Assembly: GCF_023898315.1 (NCBI RefSeq) | Contig: NC_064614.1 | Span: forward strand, 704,306,720 to 704,370,719 | Length of the DNA stretch: 64,000 bases | Direction: 5' to 3' | Origin: Schistocerca nitens | Taxonomy: Eukaryota; Arthropoda; Insecta; Orthoptera; Acrididae | In this document: in pieces, positions 1 to 11,029 of the stretch | Position numbering within the stretch: the first letter of the stretch is position 1 | How the letters are laid out: each line of letters opens with the position of its first letter | Translations under genes and position numbers: made by a program | Notes under the pieces: model-generated | Told to the model about the DNA's origin: nothing | What the model saw: the letters and a program-made list of their open reading frames with translations, nothing else | Databases searched by the model: none

Positions 1-1012
1 TCTGTCACTTTTTACGTGACTGTTGCTAGCGAGGTTGTAGTCATTAATCATTCAGACTGGTTTTACCAGAATGTCAGTCCTATCTTGATCTACATTCGAG
101 AGTCTGAATAGAAAAGAAGGGTACAGTGTTAAATTATTGCTCTGTGTACTACAACAGAAGTGGACAAGCAACCTTGAATCTGCAGGTATTAAAGTGAGAA
201 ATTGTGTAAATCATATCCACGGAGGGCAGTATCCTAGTTAATAGGCAATTGGTTCAACCAAGGAATTAGACTTACCATTATCAATTTTTTCATGTGGGGT
301 ACCACAGCCGTAAACTTGACAATGAACAGTGCCATGGTTCCATCTCGATCATTGCTTGATTAATAAGTACACTATATTACATTCCGCACGATTGGCTGTA
401 AGCTGCTTGTAGTCGTGTATAATACGACAGGCACAGTACCGGTACCGTACAGGGGATCACCCGATCCTAAACACCAGTGTAGTGGTACTGCTTCAGGAGC
501 AGTTTTTCGGCTCGTAGCTAAAATCTTTCGTTTGTAGATGAACTATCATTGCTATGTTCTTATTGCAAATGTAAATCTCGTAACTGCTTTTGGTGCGGAA
601 ACCCAGAGGGATTCAACGTCCAAAATCGTACCCAATGGTGATCTTTCTTTACGAAGTGTGGCTGTTGTACATGACGTGCAGTTTTTATATAAATTGTTTC
701 AGAGTTAGCTACAAAATATTTTATTTGGATTATGCAGGACGTGTTTCTTCACTAAAATATTATTTCGGCTATGACGCCATTGTCATGTGTACTTGTTAAT
801 GTTTCGTTTAATAAAACTTACTTACGTCTATGTGTGTTTCACATAAAACTGTATTTTACTTGCGCCATGGTGGAGTAACGAAACTGTTTTATAATTTTAC
901 TTGCGCCATGGTGGAGTAACGTTCATAATGCATCTTGAAACGGATATCTGTCTTGTGACAATTTGTATGAATCACGTAATTTCGTCTGTATAGAATGACA
1001 GAGAAAATGTCA
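1..1012. other. No recognisable gene; AT-rich unique-looking DNA
   Basis: I see no protein family, tRNA or mobile-element signature here apart from the short tandem duplication at 854-921. The open frames present are short and look random. Confidence 0.5.
854..921 (+). repeat. Direct duplication of a 27-bp unit
   Basis: The unit beginning TTTTACTTGCGCCATGG occurs at 854-880 and again, identical, at 895-921, giving a 41-bp period. It is a local duplication with no recognised function. Confidence 0.85.
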
Positions 1013-1214
1013 AAAAAATGGTTCAAATGGCTCTGAGCACTATGGGACTCAACTGCTGAGGTCATTAGTCCCCTAGAACTTAGAACTAGTTAAACCTAAC
1101 TAACCTAAGGACATCACAAACATCCATGCCCGAGGCAGGATTCGAACCTGCGACCGTAGCGGTCCTGCGGTTCCAGACTGCAGCGCCTTTAACCGCACGG
1201 CCACTTCGGCCGGC
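1013..1214 (-). mobile_element. tRNA-derived SINE (family A), full length
   Basis: On the minus strand the element begins with a GGCCGGCC head and carries a Pol III box B-like GGTTCGAATCCTGC. It has the conserved body TTAGGTTAGTTAGGTTTAA and ends in GAGCCATTTGAACC. The 11-bp direct repeat AGAAAATGTCA flanks it at 1002-1012 and 1215-1225, which fixes both ends. The insertion is about 200 bp and non-coding. It would be mobilised by a LINE in trans. Confidence 0.93.
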
Positions 1215-1466
1215 AGAAAATGTCAGTTCTCGCTCCTGTGATGCTTTACGTTTACACAGAAAAACGCATCTCTGACGTTCACGGAACTTTTTTTATTTAC
1301 TTATCGTTAATGAATTTCCCCCCCTTCATCCAAAATTTTGTACCGAAGCTCTTGATGCGTTGCACAAAATTAGATTTTGCTTTCACTTTTATGCTTTCCT
1401 CCAGAGATACATAAAGCATCATAGGAGAGAGAACTGTCACTTTATTTGTCAAAAATAATATTCTGT

Positions 1467-1690
1467 ACATCTACATCTACATCCATACTCCGCAAGCCAC
1501 CTGACGGTGTGTGGCGGAGGGTACCTTGAGTACCTCTATCGGTTTTCCCTTCTATTCCAGTCTCGTATTGTTCGTGGAAAGAAGGATTGTCGGTATGCCT
1601 CTGTGTGGGCTCTAATCTCTCTGATTTTATCCTCATGGTCTCTTCGCGAGATATACGTAGGAGGGAGCAATATACTGCTTGACTCCTCGG
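1467..1690 (-). pseudogene. Displaced C-terminal coding end and 3' UTR of the retrotransposon
   Basis: The minus strand reads an Arg/Thr-rich tail in fragments (KTDRGTQGTLRHTPSGG, then a repetitive DVDVDV from the GATGTA tail). This is the natural C-terminal end of the reverse transcriptase protein encoded at 2747-4483, now cut off by the hAT-like insertion. The frame is open from 1636 down past the end of the element. The junction with the body is the CTCCTCGG duplication at 1683-1690 and 2747-2754. Confidence 0.7.
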
Positions 1691-2746
1691 CAGTGTGCGA
1701 TTTGCAGGGGGGGGATGGGGGGGATTTCCCCCCTCTGCATCAGACCATCCCCTCCTCTGGTTTTAGTTTATGCATCCCAACCTGGGATGTTTATTTCCCA
1801 CGCACTGGAGTAAAACTTTACATATAATTTAAATTTGTGGAGCCGAACACTGAAAGTTTTAATACAGTCTTACTATTAATACTGTTAATATGTTTGATTA
1901 TTAATTTTGAAAAAGTGTTATGCAGCAGTTAAGCATTTCCAAACATTTAGAACTAAATGACAAGACGACGCACGCCACATTTCCGTAGCGTGCCACAATG
2001 TTGCAAGACGTCGCCCCAGCGTAAACGAGGCTTTAGCGCCAGGTCTGTATTGTATGGTGGATGTGATGTATTGCGTACGAAACTAAAACCTGCAATCAGA
2101 TCCAAACGTTGTGGAAAACTGTGAAGAGGTGTCATCCTGCAGCAAGATAACGCTCGCCCACATTCTGCCAAACGGACAGCCGACGCAATAAAGGAGTTGC
2201 GATTCGAGGTGCTGGAACATCCACTATACAGTCCAGACCTGGCTCCAAGCGATTTTCACATGTTTGGACCCTTAACGGAAGCACTACAGGGAAGAAGATT
2301 TGAAAGTGATGAAGACGTGATCTCTGCGGTGCAAAATTGGTTACAGATGCAACCGATAAACGTATTTTCTGATTAAATAAAAAAACTCGTACAACGTCGG
2401 GAAAACTGCATTGAAGTACAGGGAGGTTACGTAGAAAAATAACGCATGTTTCAGTTTTCTATAATCAGAATATGTACATCTCTCACAAATGTGCCTTTAC
2501 TTTTTGAATTCCCCTCGTATACCTGTATGTAGATGATTTTGTAAATAAGCTTTACCTATAATGTACTTTTAAATGTATAACAAGGGATGGCTTTTCTGAT
2601 AGTGCATACGCGTGAATAGTGAGTTTCGTTATTAACATCTATTTATAACCGTGGGTAACGCCACGGTCCAAGCAAGTAACATATATAATTATACTAACCC
2701 CCTAAGACATCCCCCCCCCACAGGCAAAAGCACAAATCGCACACTG
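1691..2746. mobile_element. hAT-like DNA transposon, non-autonomous, 8-bp target duplication
   Basis: The left end reads CAGTGTGCGATTTG. The right end, read from the other strand, begins with the same 14 bases, so these are terminal inverted repeats of the CAGNG type. The 8-bp repeat CTCCTCGG lies immediately outside both ends (1683-1690 and 2747-2754). An 8-bp duplication with CAG-type termini is the hallmark of the hAT superfamily. The 1056-bp interior shows no hAT transposase. It contains a mariner fragment, and both ends have G/C homopolymer tracts just inside the repeats. The element is non-autonomous. Confidence 0.82.
1950..2517 (+). pseudogene. Mariner transposase, C-terminal fragment
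   Basis: The plus strand from about 2130 reads QQDNARPHSAKRTADAIKE, then YSPDLAPSDFHMFGPL, the second and third catalytic regions of a mariner DD34D transposase. A decayed C-terminus ending GGYVEK follows. The right end CCCCTCGTA at about 2517 resembles a mariner terminus next to TA. The N-terminal half and left terminus are missing or unreadable (stops, frameshifts). It lies wholly inside the hAT-like element, so either it jumped into that element or was carried by it. Confidence 0.75.
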
Positions 2747-4483
2747 CTCCTCGGTGAAGGTATGTTCTCGAAACTTCAACAAAAGCCCGTACCGAGCTAC
2801 TGAGCGTCTCTCCTGCAGAGTCTTCCACTGGAGTTTATCTATCATCTCCGTAATGCTTTCGCGATTACTAAATGATCCTGTAACGAAGCGCGCAGCTCTC
2901 CTTTGGATCTTCTCTATCTCTTCTATCAACCCTATCTGGTACGGATCCCACACTGCTGAGCAGTATTCAAGCAGTGGGCGAACAAGCGTACTGTAACCTA
3001 CTTCCTTTGTTTTTGGATTGCATTTCCTTAGGATTCTTCCAATGAATCTCAGTCTGTCATCTGCTTTACCGACGATCAACTTTATATGATCATTCCATTT
3101 TAAATCACTCCTAATGCGTACTCCCAGATAATTTATGGAATTAACTGCTTCCAGTTGCTGACCTGCTGTATTGTAGCTAAATGATAAGGGATCTCTCTTT
3201 CTGTGTATTCGCAGCACATTACACGTGTCTACATTGAGATTCAATTGCCATTCCCTGCACCATGCGTCAATTCGCTGCAGATCCTCTTGCATTTCAGTAC
3301 AATTTTCCATTGTTACAACCTCTCGATACACCACAGCATCATCTGCAAAAAGCCTCAGTGAACTTCCGATGTCATCCACAAGGCCATTTATGTATATTGT
3401 GAATAGCAACGGTCCTATGACACTCCTCTGCGGCACACTTGAAATCACTCTTACTTCGGAAGACTTCTCTCCATTGAGAATGACATGCTGCGTTCTGTTA
3501 TCTAGGAACTCTTCAATCCAATCACACGATTGGTCTGATAGTCCATATGCTCTTACTTTGTCCATTAAGCGACTGTGGGGAACTGTATCGAACGCCTTGC
3601 GGAAGTCAAGAAGCACGGCATCTACCTGTGAACCCGTGTCTATGGCCCTCTGAGTGTCGTGGACGAATGGTGCAATTTGGGTTTCACACGACCGTCTTTT
3701 TCGAAACCCATGCTGATTCCTACAGAGTAGATTTCTAGTCTCCACAAAAGTCATTATACTCGAACATAATACGTGTTCCAAAATTCTACAACTGATCGAC
3801 GTTAGAGATATAGGTCTATAGTTCTGCACATCTGTTCGACGTCCCTTCTTGAAAACGGGGATGACCTGTGCCCTTTTCCAATCCTTTGGAACGCTACGCT
3901 CTTCTAGAGACCTACGGTACACCGCTGCAAGAAGGGGGTCAAGTTCCTTCGCGTACTCTGTGTAAAATCGAACTGGTATCCCATCAGGTCCAGCGGCCTT
4001 ACCTCTTTTGAGCGATTTTAATTGTTTCTCTATCCCTCTGTCGTCTATTTCGATATCTACCATTTTGTCATCTGTGCGACAATCTAGAGAAGGAACTACA
4101 GTGCAGTCTTCCTCTGTGAAACAGCTTTGGAAAAAGATATTTAGTATTTCGGCCTTTAGTCTGTCATCCTCTGTTTCAGTACCATTTTGGTCACAGAGTG
4201 TCTGGACATTTTGTTTTGATCCACCTACCGCTTTGACATAAGACCAAAATTTCTTATGATTTTCTACCAAGTCAGTACATAGAACTTTACTTTCGAATTC
4301 ATTGAACGCCTCTCGCATAGCCCTCCTCACACAACATTTCGCTTCGCGTAATTTTTGTTTGTCCGCAAGACTTTGGTTATGTTTATGTTTGCTGTGAAGT
4401 TCCCTTTGCTTCCGCAGCAGTTTTCTAACTCGGTTGTTATACCACGGTGGCTCGTTTCCATCTCTTACGATCATGCTTGGCAT
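2702..4483 (-). CDS. Non-LTR retrotransposon reverse transcriptase (593 codons, C-terminus replaced)
   Basis: The frame is open from Met-1, but the copy is 5' truncated, so this start is simply the first Met in the surviving frame and not a native start. Residues 1-140 are the basic linker before the reverse transcriptase. The domain runs from about 150 to 410. Visible motifs are GKAAGPDGIP (161-170), NYRPISLTS (221-229), the first catalytic Asp in LLDFRKAFDT (D293), and the catalytic FADD at 379-382. A thumb and C-terminal region follows (KWNDHI, YCSAVWDPYQ, QRRAARFV). Residues from about 580 on (CAICAFACGGGMS) are encoded by the hAT-like element, not by the retrotransposon. Family role: target-primed reverse transcription of its own RNA. 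The protein lacks the endonuclease, so it cannot be autonomous. The core is strikingly intact, which suggests a recent insertion. Confidence 0.88.
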   Translation of the reverse strand: MPSMIVRDGNEPPWYNNRVRKLLRKQRELHSKHKHNQSLADKQKLREAKCCVRRAMREAFNEFESKVLCTDLVENHKKFWSYVKAVGGSKQNVQTLCDQNGTETEDDRLKAEILNIFFQSCFTEEDCTVVPSLDCRTDDKMVDIEIDDRGIEKQLKSLKRGKAAGPDGIPVRFYTEYAKELDPLLAAVYRRSLEERSVPKDWKRAQVIPVFKKGRRTDVQNYRPISLTSISCRILEHVLCSSIMTFVETRNLLCRNQHGFRKRRSCETQIAPFVHDTQRAIDTGSQVDAVLLDFRKAFDTVPHSRLMDKVRAYGLSDQSCDWIEEFLDNRTQHVILNGEKSSEVRVISSVPQRSVIGPLLFTIYINGLVDDIGSSLRLFADDAVVYREVVTMENCTEMQEDLQRIDAWCREWQLNLNVDTCNVLRIHRKRDPLSFSYNTAGQQLEAVNSINYLGVRIRSDLKWNDHIKLIVGKADDRLRFIGRILRKCNPKTKEVGYSTLVRPLLEYCSAVWDPYQIGLIEEIEKIQRRAARFVTGSFSNRESITEMIDKLQWKTLQERRSVARYGLLLKFREHTFTEEQCAICAFACGGGMS

Positions 4484-4502
4484 ATAATCATCTAACGCAT
4501 AT

Positions 4503-6069
4503 TAATAATCACGTGATTCATACAACTTGTCACCAGGCAAATATCTCCTCCAAGAGGCGTTATGAAAGTATCTTCATCTAGACATAAGTAAAACAGAAAA
4601 ACAACTTTGAATGAAGCACACATAGACGTTAGTAAGCTTTATTAATTTTAACATCAAAAGCTACACGCGGCAGTGACATACTAGCCGAAACAAGCTTGTT
4701 GTGGAGAAATACAACCAGAGAAAGCTAAATAAAGTATTTTGCAGCTAACTGGGAATCAAGTTATATAAAAATGCCACAATTTGATCTCTTTTTGCTGCGG
4801 TCGCAGCAGGGAAGAAATTATTGAAATGCACTTGTTTCTCATAAGTGAATGACTTGTATACGTGTAGTGCCGTGCTTGTTTCGTTGTTGATGATGTTGGA
4901 GAGAGAAAAGAGTGTTCAAAGCCGGAGCCGGTATACGGCCTATTTCTGTCGAAAAGCACCAAGCAGTTGCTGGCCGTAGCCTAGGCGACGGATGTATCAT
5001 CTACGGCAGTGTTGATTAGCCTTATCTCATGAACAACTGGTGGTGTGAAATTTCGATCATAATCCAGGACATTGCAATATCGTCTTTTGAAAAGAAACCT
5101 AACGCTACAGAGCCTCCTCTCTTTTGTTCTTGCTGTAGCACACATACACCTGCCCTTAATCTCGTATGTCTTCGAGACTATGTTGAGTGCAACATAAATG
5201 AATAAACACAGTCCGGACCTAAACATCATAGCGGCCCAGTGTATAGCCAGTTACATGCACCAGACAAACGTCGACACAGCTGTGAATGAGAGAAGTCGCG
5301 CAATGCTCAAGCCGTTGCACATGCATTCTAGAGTAGAGATTTCCGTATGTTTTTTTTTTTTTTTTTTTTTTTTTTTCTACTTAGGATGAGGGGTGCGATG
5401 GGTACGTAGGAAAAGCCCACGACCTATTTCTTCTATACCTTTTCCTCCGTCTCTGATTTTCCCTGTTCTTTTCACCAACAGGCCATCATTCCTTTTCAGT
5501 TGCGCAGTTTATCGCCTTGCTAGTTTACCGGAAGCAATTATCGGTGCGTAGTTGCTTTACGCATTACTATAACATAAGAGTGACTCACATTCTTTCTAGT
5601 GTAGATTCCTTTTGAGCCGAGAAAACTTACCACGACGTAATGGTGTTTTTTCCGCAACAAAGAGAGTTATCACAGAACTGAGTGAGTCCCCCTGATTTTA
5701 AGGTGATAAGCGCAGAAATCGATATTACGCGGAGCGCCCCGTTATCTTGCTTCTCCGGATAAGCGAGCAGCGTGCAATTGCTCTGGGCGCTAGTCACGCA
5801 GCGGGGAATCCCTTGCGCAACTTTTATCTTTGGATTACCGAATTCATGCAAAAGTATGCTCATACTGTGCGTATAGCGCAATTCTGGTGTTCACCACAAA
5901 TGTATTACTTATTGCCATAGCACTATGCTATGCACCCACCACACATTTCGAACAAGATGTTCAAAATAATACGTCTTAATAACTGAGGAATGAGTGTTCT
6001 TATCTAGCAACACAACTATCAAGTTTATGAGTTAAACTGGTTCAATAATTATGTGGAGCTTCCTATTAG
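4503..6069. other. No recognisable gene; contains a long T-run
   Basis: Short open frames only. A frame near 5198-5389 contains SPDLNII, superficially like a Tc1 motif, but nothing around it supports a transposase. No SINE or terminal repeat is visible. Confidence 0.45.
5350..5376. repeat. T homopolymer, about 27 nt
   Basis: An uninterrupted T run. It could be the 3' A-tail of a minus-strand retroposed sequence extending to the right, but I cannot identify that sequence. Confidence 0.8.
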
Positions 6070-6925
6070 TTGTTAGCTTCAAATACTTTTCGTCCGCTGC
6101 GGTTAGCTTTGATAAATAGGTCGTCTCGTTATAAGGAAAACTGCCCCGTGTTTCACAGTGTCGTAGTTGCTCAGAGTGACAAAAGCAAATGAAAGAGGGA
6201 TCCTTTTTGAGGAGGACGCGGACCTTCCAATACCTGCCATGTTACATTCAAAGAACATTTTATCTTACACCACATGCACTGTGGAACGAAGATTTTTGGA
6301 GTAGCATTTTGGGTGTGTCTGACACTTTTTACCAAGGGGTTTTTGTGCATTGGTAATTATTCTTTTATAGCTGAAAAAAAAAACTTTTTCACCGACTTCT
6401 GTTGGTAGTGAACTTTTATTTTTGACATATTACAAAAAGGCTATGATAAAAATGTAATAGCATATGCTGCGCACACTTTGAAAATTTTGAGCCTTTATCG
6501 TTAGCAGTTTACTTGAAAATGTTTCTTACATGGCAAAAATCTTATTTGTGAGAAACTCTGTTGAATGTACAACAACAAATTAATGACATCGCTAACCGTC
6601 GGAAGAATTTTCTGTGTCGTTAAACAACTTTTCATCTGTTCTTTTAGCAGCTTTCGCTCTTCATTTGGCATGCCCCTCGAAATCATCTTTCAGCATTCTT
6701 CTTTATCCCGTTGTCTATGAATGACACGGAGCTATGGTCTTTTTCAGAGCACATGAAAGTAATATGCCTTGTTTTGTATGTGGCAGTAGCATCATATGTT
6801 CCAAAACGTTGAGTGTAATATTGTCTGTCTACAGATATTGAACCTTTGCATGAACTATGTCCGGCAGGACCAAACACTTGGTGCAAAAACAGTAGATACC
6901 GCAACACGTTCATACACGTAGCCAC
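6070..6925 (-). pseudogene. Unidentified decayed minus-strand coding tract
   Basis: Several minus-strand frames join to give protein-like sequence with good amino-acid balance. From 6925 a frame ends in SVSFIDNGIKKNAER. It passes with a one-base shift at about 6684 into a frame starting MISRGMPNEERKLLKEQM (6501-6686). Further decayed pieces continue to about 6070. I do not recognise the family. The frameshift joint and later stops point to a dead gene, most likely transposon-derived. It could also be coincidental open sequence. Confidence 0.3.
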
Positions 6926-9301
6926 AGTCTAAAAAAGGTGTCATGAACGTTATAAAGTTAATATCCACAGATCTGCCTGATATTGAGTTTAAAAAATTTC
7001 TTAATGGTCGTACACAAATTCAGGATGAGAGTGTGAACAATGTAATTTTGACCAGAATTCTCGTTCTTCAACCCATGGCGCTTACATGCATTGGATTACT
7101 GCTAGTAAAGTTGTTCCCATTAGAAACTGTCATTATTATTTTACTTATGCAGCTTCGTGGAGGTTTCTTCTTTTTACAAACGCGACTACTGAATCGCGTC
7201 ATTTTAGCACTAAACTAAAAATACAAGTCACAAAGTAACAACAAATTTATTATGTTATTCTTGAGACTTACTGTCGGAGACAGGAACACTAGCTTGCAGT
7301 AAGTACGATGTTAGCTAACTATGGGAATTCTTCCAAAAATGTTTTAAATGAATTTTAATTGTAAGTTATGTGTCCTCGCGATTGGCTACGTCCTTTATGG
7401 TGGTACAACATGGAATGTGTGGTTTTCATGGGCAAAAAAAAGGGCGGAAATGATGTTAATGTTGATCTCTATTCTAATTTTCTGTACAGGTTCCGAAACT
7501 CTCGGAATCGAGGTGATGCAAAAGCTTGAAACTGCAGGACAGTCTTGTGACTGCAGTCGTGGAACTATAGGGATGCAGAATTCCCCAGCTGTCAATACAC
7601 CTGTTACAGGTTCATGTGGTTTGCGCATACAAGGAAAGCTATAGAACATCTCAATAAACGGGAAAGTTATACTAGGGAATCATGCTTCGTAGTACCATGC
7701 GCCTTGTTCTTTAGGCCTTGCAAATGCGCATTACTGTTGCGTTGAGGTTTATAAAATTTAGAGCAAACGCTGTGTCCTATTTTAATATAGCTGTTATGGG
7801 TTGTAAGATTAACTAATTATGAAGTCATCATCATCGTCATGTAAACAGCTTTCCAAGCTACGTACATATCATGGCATTGCAAATGCACAAAAAAAAAAAA
7901 AAAAAAAAAAAAAACTGGGAAATAAGATGATTGCGGAATCACATATCCAATAGATTGACAAACTGCAAAAAATGTGCAGTTTTTGTTTGATACCAAAATG
8001 GAAGTGTAGATTTTCTAATCAGACGCTGGTTGTAACATCGGAGAAGAATTTGCTATGAGATTATAAAGACATTTTCGGAGTGTCAAATGCCCACTGCTTC
8101 AGAATAGGCAGAGTTTAGCATGTATTTAATCGATAACGTCAAAGATTAGGAATGAATCCCTCACTCAATACATATCAAAATCGTTGTAAAATATCTCAAA
8201 TGGAACCGCATCCACTTCAAAAAATCTATCTGGTTTTTCTGGGAAGCGAGCAACAAAAATTTCCCTATCTACAAAAATATATTAAACAGTATTAATGATT
8301 TTCGCTTTTTTTGGACTAACACACTTTTTAGACTACACAGACGAAAGGGATGAGTTTCTGCTCGTTGTGTGCGACACCTTCGCTTTGTGCCAATTACATT
8401 AGCTCAGTTTCGTGTTTTAGCTCGTGTAAGTCAAATTTCAAGGATGAAATGAGCAAAACCAGCCAACAATTCTCCGAATTGTTTGTGGGAAACTTCCTGG
8501 CTTGCACGTATAGCATAGCGCCCATCGCGCTATACTGCTAGACTTGGAGGTGAGCCGGCACCCTGATGAAATCCGTGTGACGGGGTAACTGCTGTTGATT
8601 CAACGTGGATGTGGCTTTAGGCGATTGTCACGCTCATTTATGCAAATACTAGGCTGGTTTCCAATTTACGCTCCCGAAAATACGATACACAAATAGTTAA
8701 ACTATGATAACATACAGGGCAAAGCGTCTGCAAGAGCATCCAGCCACAAAGTTAAATATTATAAATCTGGGCGTTGATTGGTTCGGCTTGGGCTCTCCTC
8801 CCTGGCGCCCTGCGAACTATGCTGTACGTGAAAAGCAGACACGAGTGTAAAAAGACACATTACTTTGACGACAACATTTAACTGGTGGCACCACTTGTTT
8901 TGAAAAAAAAATTGTTACTGTCACGAGGCTTTTGAAACTGTAATTACTATTGCCTAGTTAGTGCTATTTTTGTCACATTGAGTCAGTGGGACAGAAAGAA
9001 AAGTCAGGTACACAAAACGAAAAGTAGCTAAAGTAGACAATATCACAGCAAGCGCTTATGTATTATTCATTGGCCACTTTATTCTATAAAAAGAAAAAAG
9101 AAAAAACAAAACGTGTGGCTGTACAATACGAAGCAGACAGATAATTTTCGGAGGAGCTATTTTTTCATCTTGTAACAAGTTATGTTTTCACGCATTTAAT
9201 CAGATATAAGTAACAGAACATCAAATGATTTTATGCGACAGGTTAAGAGCATTGGCTGGACTGGGTCTCAAACTTTTCCGGGACAGTGTGTTTCCAACAC
9301 T
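6926..9301. other. No recognisable gene; two weak open frames and an A-run
   Basis: Plus-strand frames at 6943-7218 (91 codons) and 7348-7644 (98 codons, with a nearby AATAAA at about 7653) have no family signature I recognise. The rest, to 9301, is AT-rich without identifiable repeats. I would not call a gene here. Confidence 0.4.
7889..7914. repeat. A homopolymer, about 26 nt
   Basis: Pure A run. It may be the tail of a plus-strand retroposed sequence to its left, but no target duplication is evident. Confidence 0.8.
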
Positions 9302-10376
9302 CGCTGTCAAAAACGACAGTTTGCAATGCCATGTGCTACAGAACGACGTTCTTGACAATCATTGACACTGCCGGTAACCTCTCGGAGGATTTAACCCTTC
9401 TCTAACGACATCGTGGTGCTGCAACCCCACTGAACCTAATCCGACCCCGTTGGACTGTAGCACAACGGCAACTTTTGCTCTGGTATGCAGGGTGGAACCG
9501 CTAGGGATCGTTCAAAACGATTCGATGAAATTTGAACGTAGTCCAAAGCAGTAAAACTGTTTTGTGCCAAGATCACGGCGGGAAGGGGGGGGGAGGTGGA
9601 GGGGGGGGGGCGACACACACATACATGAATGAAACAACAAAGGGTCCCTCTAAAACCACCGAGTTCGGCAATACCCTCGGCGCCACACGCGCGTCATTAT
9701 TAGTACCTCAAAAATGTTCCTGTACACGGACAACACTTGTCCAATTCCTGGGCGCTTGTGGACAGGTGCCAGCTTGCGGGCATGAGGAATGTAATGGGTG
9801 TCAAAGGGTTTGCCTGCCCACAGATGCTCAGGAATCGGTCAAGGATTGCTTCTGTAAAGGTACATTTTTAAAGTGCTCAACAAAAGCGCACGCGTGGCAC
9901 CGAGGGTGTCTCCGAACGGGGATTGTGCTCACGCCACGGCAGGGCACGAAGCAGGTGGGCTGAAAGAGCATACCTTTGCTGCTTCGCTACTCGACCGAAT
10001 AGTAGCGGCTCCGGTCAAAGAAAACCATCATAATGACCGGGAGAGCGGTGTGCTGACCACACGCCCCTCCTATCCGTATCCTCATTTGAGGATGACACGG
10101 CGGTCGGATGGTCCCGATGGGCCACTTGTGGCCTGAAGACGGAGTGCTTTTGCTGCTTCGGATTACGTTCACATTTTGTCGAATGGTTTCTATATACCAG
10201 AGCAAAAAATGCCGTTGCGCTGCATTCCAAAGGTGTCAGATGACGTTCTGTCGGGTTGCAGTCCAATGATGTCGTTCGATAAGGGTTGAACCATCTGGGG
10301 GATATCGGCAGTGTTGAAGATTGTCAAGAACGTCGTTCTGTTGCACACATCATGCAAACTATCGTTTTCAACCGCG
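9302..10376. mobile_element. DNA element with about 125-bp terminal inverted repeats
   Basis: Sequence at 9302-9428 is repeated in inverse orientation at 10251-10376. For example ACAGAACGACGTTCTTGACA on the left is matched by the complement of TGTCAAGAACGTCGTTCTGT on the right, and AACGACATC...CTGCAACCC occurs near the inner ends of both arms. The arms are diverged by many mismatches, so the copy is old. The interior has G-rich tracts at 9580-9612 and a nested SINE-like element at 9987-10148. No transposase or clear target duplication is seen. It is most likely a non-autonomous foldback-type or MITE-like element. Confidence 0.6.
9987..10148. mobile_element. Short interspersed element, 162 bp, with 12-bp target duplication
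   Basis: TTTGCTGCTTCG occurs at 9975-9986 and at 10149-10160, bounding a segment that begins near GTAGCGGCTCCGGTC. The segment contains GGAGAGCGGTGTGCTGACC and ends GGCCTGAAGACGGAG. I recall this as a frequent orthopteran repeat but cannot verify that. It is inserted in the long-TIR element at 9302-10376. Confidence 0.6.
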
Positions 10377-11029
10377 AAATATGTGTAATTGATCGCCCCA
10401 AGGATACTGGTTGTTTCATTGATGCTCTTTATGCCACCTCCTGAGATTTTTTCGTGTCGATTTTGAGCGACGGTGTGTCTGAAATGTTTTCCTCAACTAC
10501 CGACAAAAAATTGTGATTTCAATGCTGGGCGTCGCGGTTCTGACCTCCAATGCAAAGGCATCAAGAGAAGGGGTAGGATGCACAGTTGCAGAGAAAGTTT
10601 GTAGTAACCTTCGAGCCAAATTCCACGCTTATGCGTCGTAGTGGGGGAAAACGACGGGGTTTCGAAAAGTAAACCTTTATTTTTCTTTTGCATTGTGTAG
10701 TATACCGGAAGAACTTTCCCACACCCTTCGACACGGAATTTAGGCCTTTACCAAAACTAGAGATGGTGTTGCATGATATTAGCACGATGTTTCTGGGGGA
10801 TGGGGAGGAGGGAATTACTTTAATGTTCGGTGTGCTTATATTGTGAGGTGCGTAACAAATGAATATCAGGAGCAAAAATTCAGCACAAGAATCTGAAAGT
10901 TTAAACGAAAACAATACACAGGGCATTCAAAAAGTTTTGCACAGTCGTCTCTTAATTTTTTTATTTTTTTGCAGGAGGAGAATGAAATTTTTTGTGAACA
11001 TACTTGGAACATTTACCTGTACATTGAGC

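Larger units (their letters stand above)
1467..4502 (-). mobile_element. 5'-truncated non-LTR retrotransposon, interrupted by a hAT-like insertion
   Basis: The minus-strand element has a reverse transcriptase frame (2702-4483) and a 3' end at about 1467-1690. Its tail is a run of GATGTA units, read on the plus strand as CATCTACATC. Similar tails end related plus-strand copies near 39755 and 55600. The 3' part is separated from the body by the DNA transposon at 1691-2746. Homology stops near 4502 and there is no endonuclease domain, so the copy is 5' truncated. I lean towards a CR1/Jockey-like clade but cannot assign it firmly. Confidence 0.85.

Noticed and set aside
3225..3653. 142-codon plus-strand frame
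   Set aside because: Antisense shadow of the reverse transcriptase at 2702-4483.
5198..5389. Frame containing SPDLNII, resembling the Tc1 SPDLNPIE motif
   Set aside because: No other transposase motif or terminal repeat is nearby, and the frame ends in a T homopolymer.
8860..8905. Possible LTR end and primer binding site (ACTGGTGGCACC)
   Set aside because: No matching LTR start or partner was found; a single short string is not enough.
9532..9963. 143-codon open frame with Cys and Gly runs
   Set aside because: It overlaps a G-homopolymer and lies inside a long-TIR element; composition, not homology, keeps it open.
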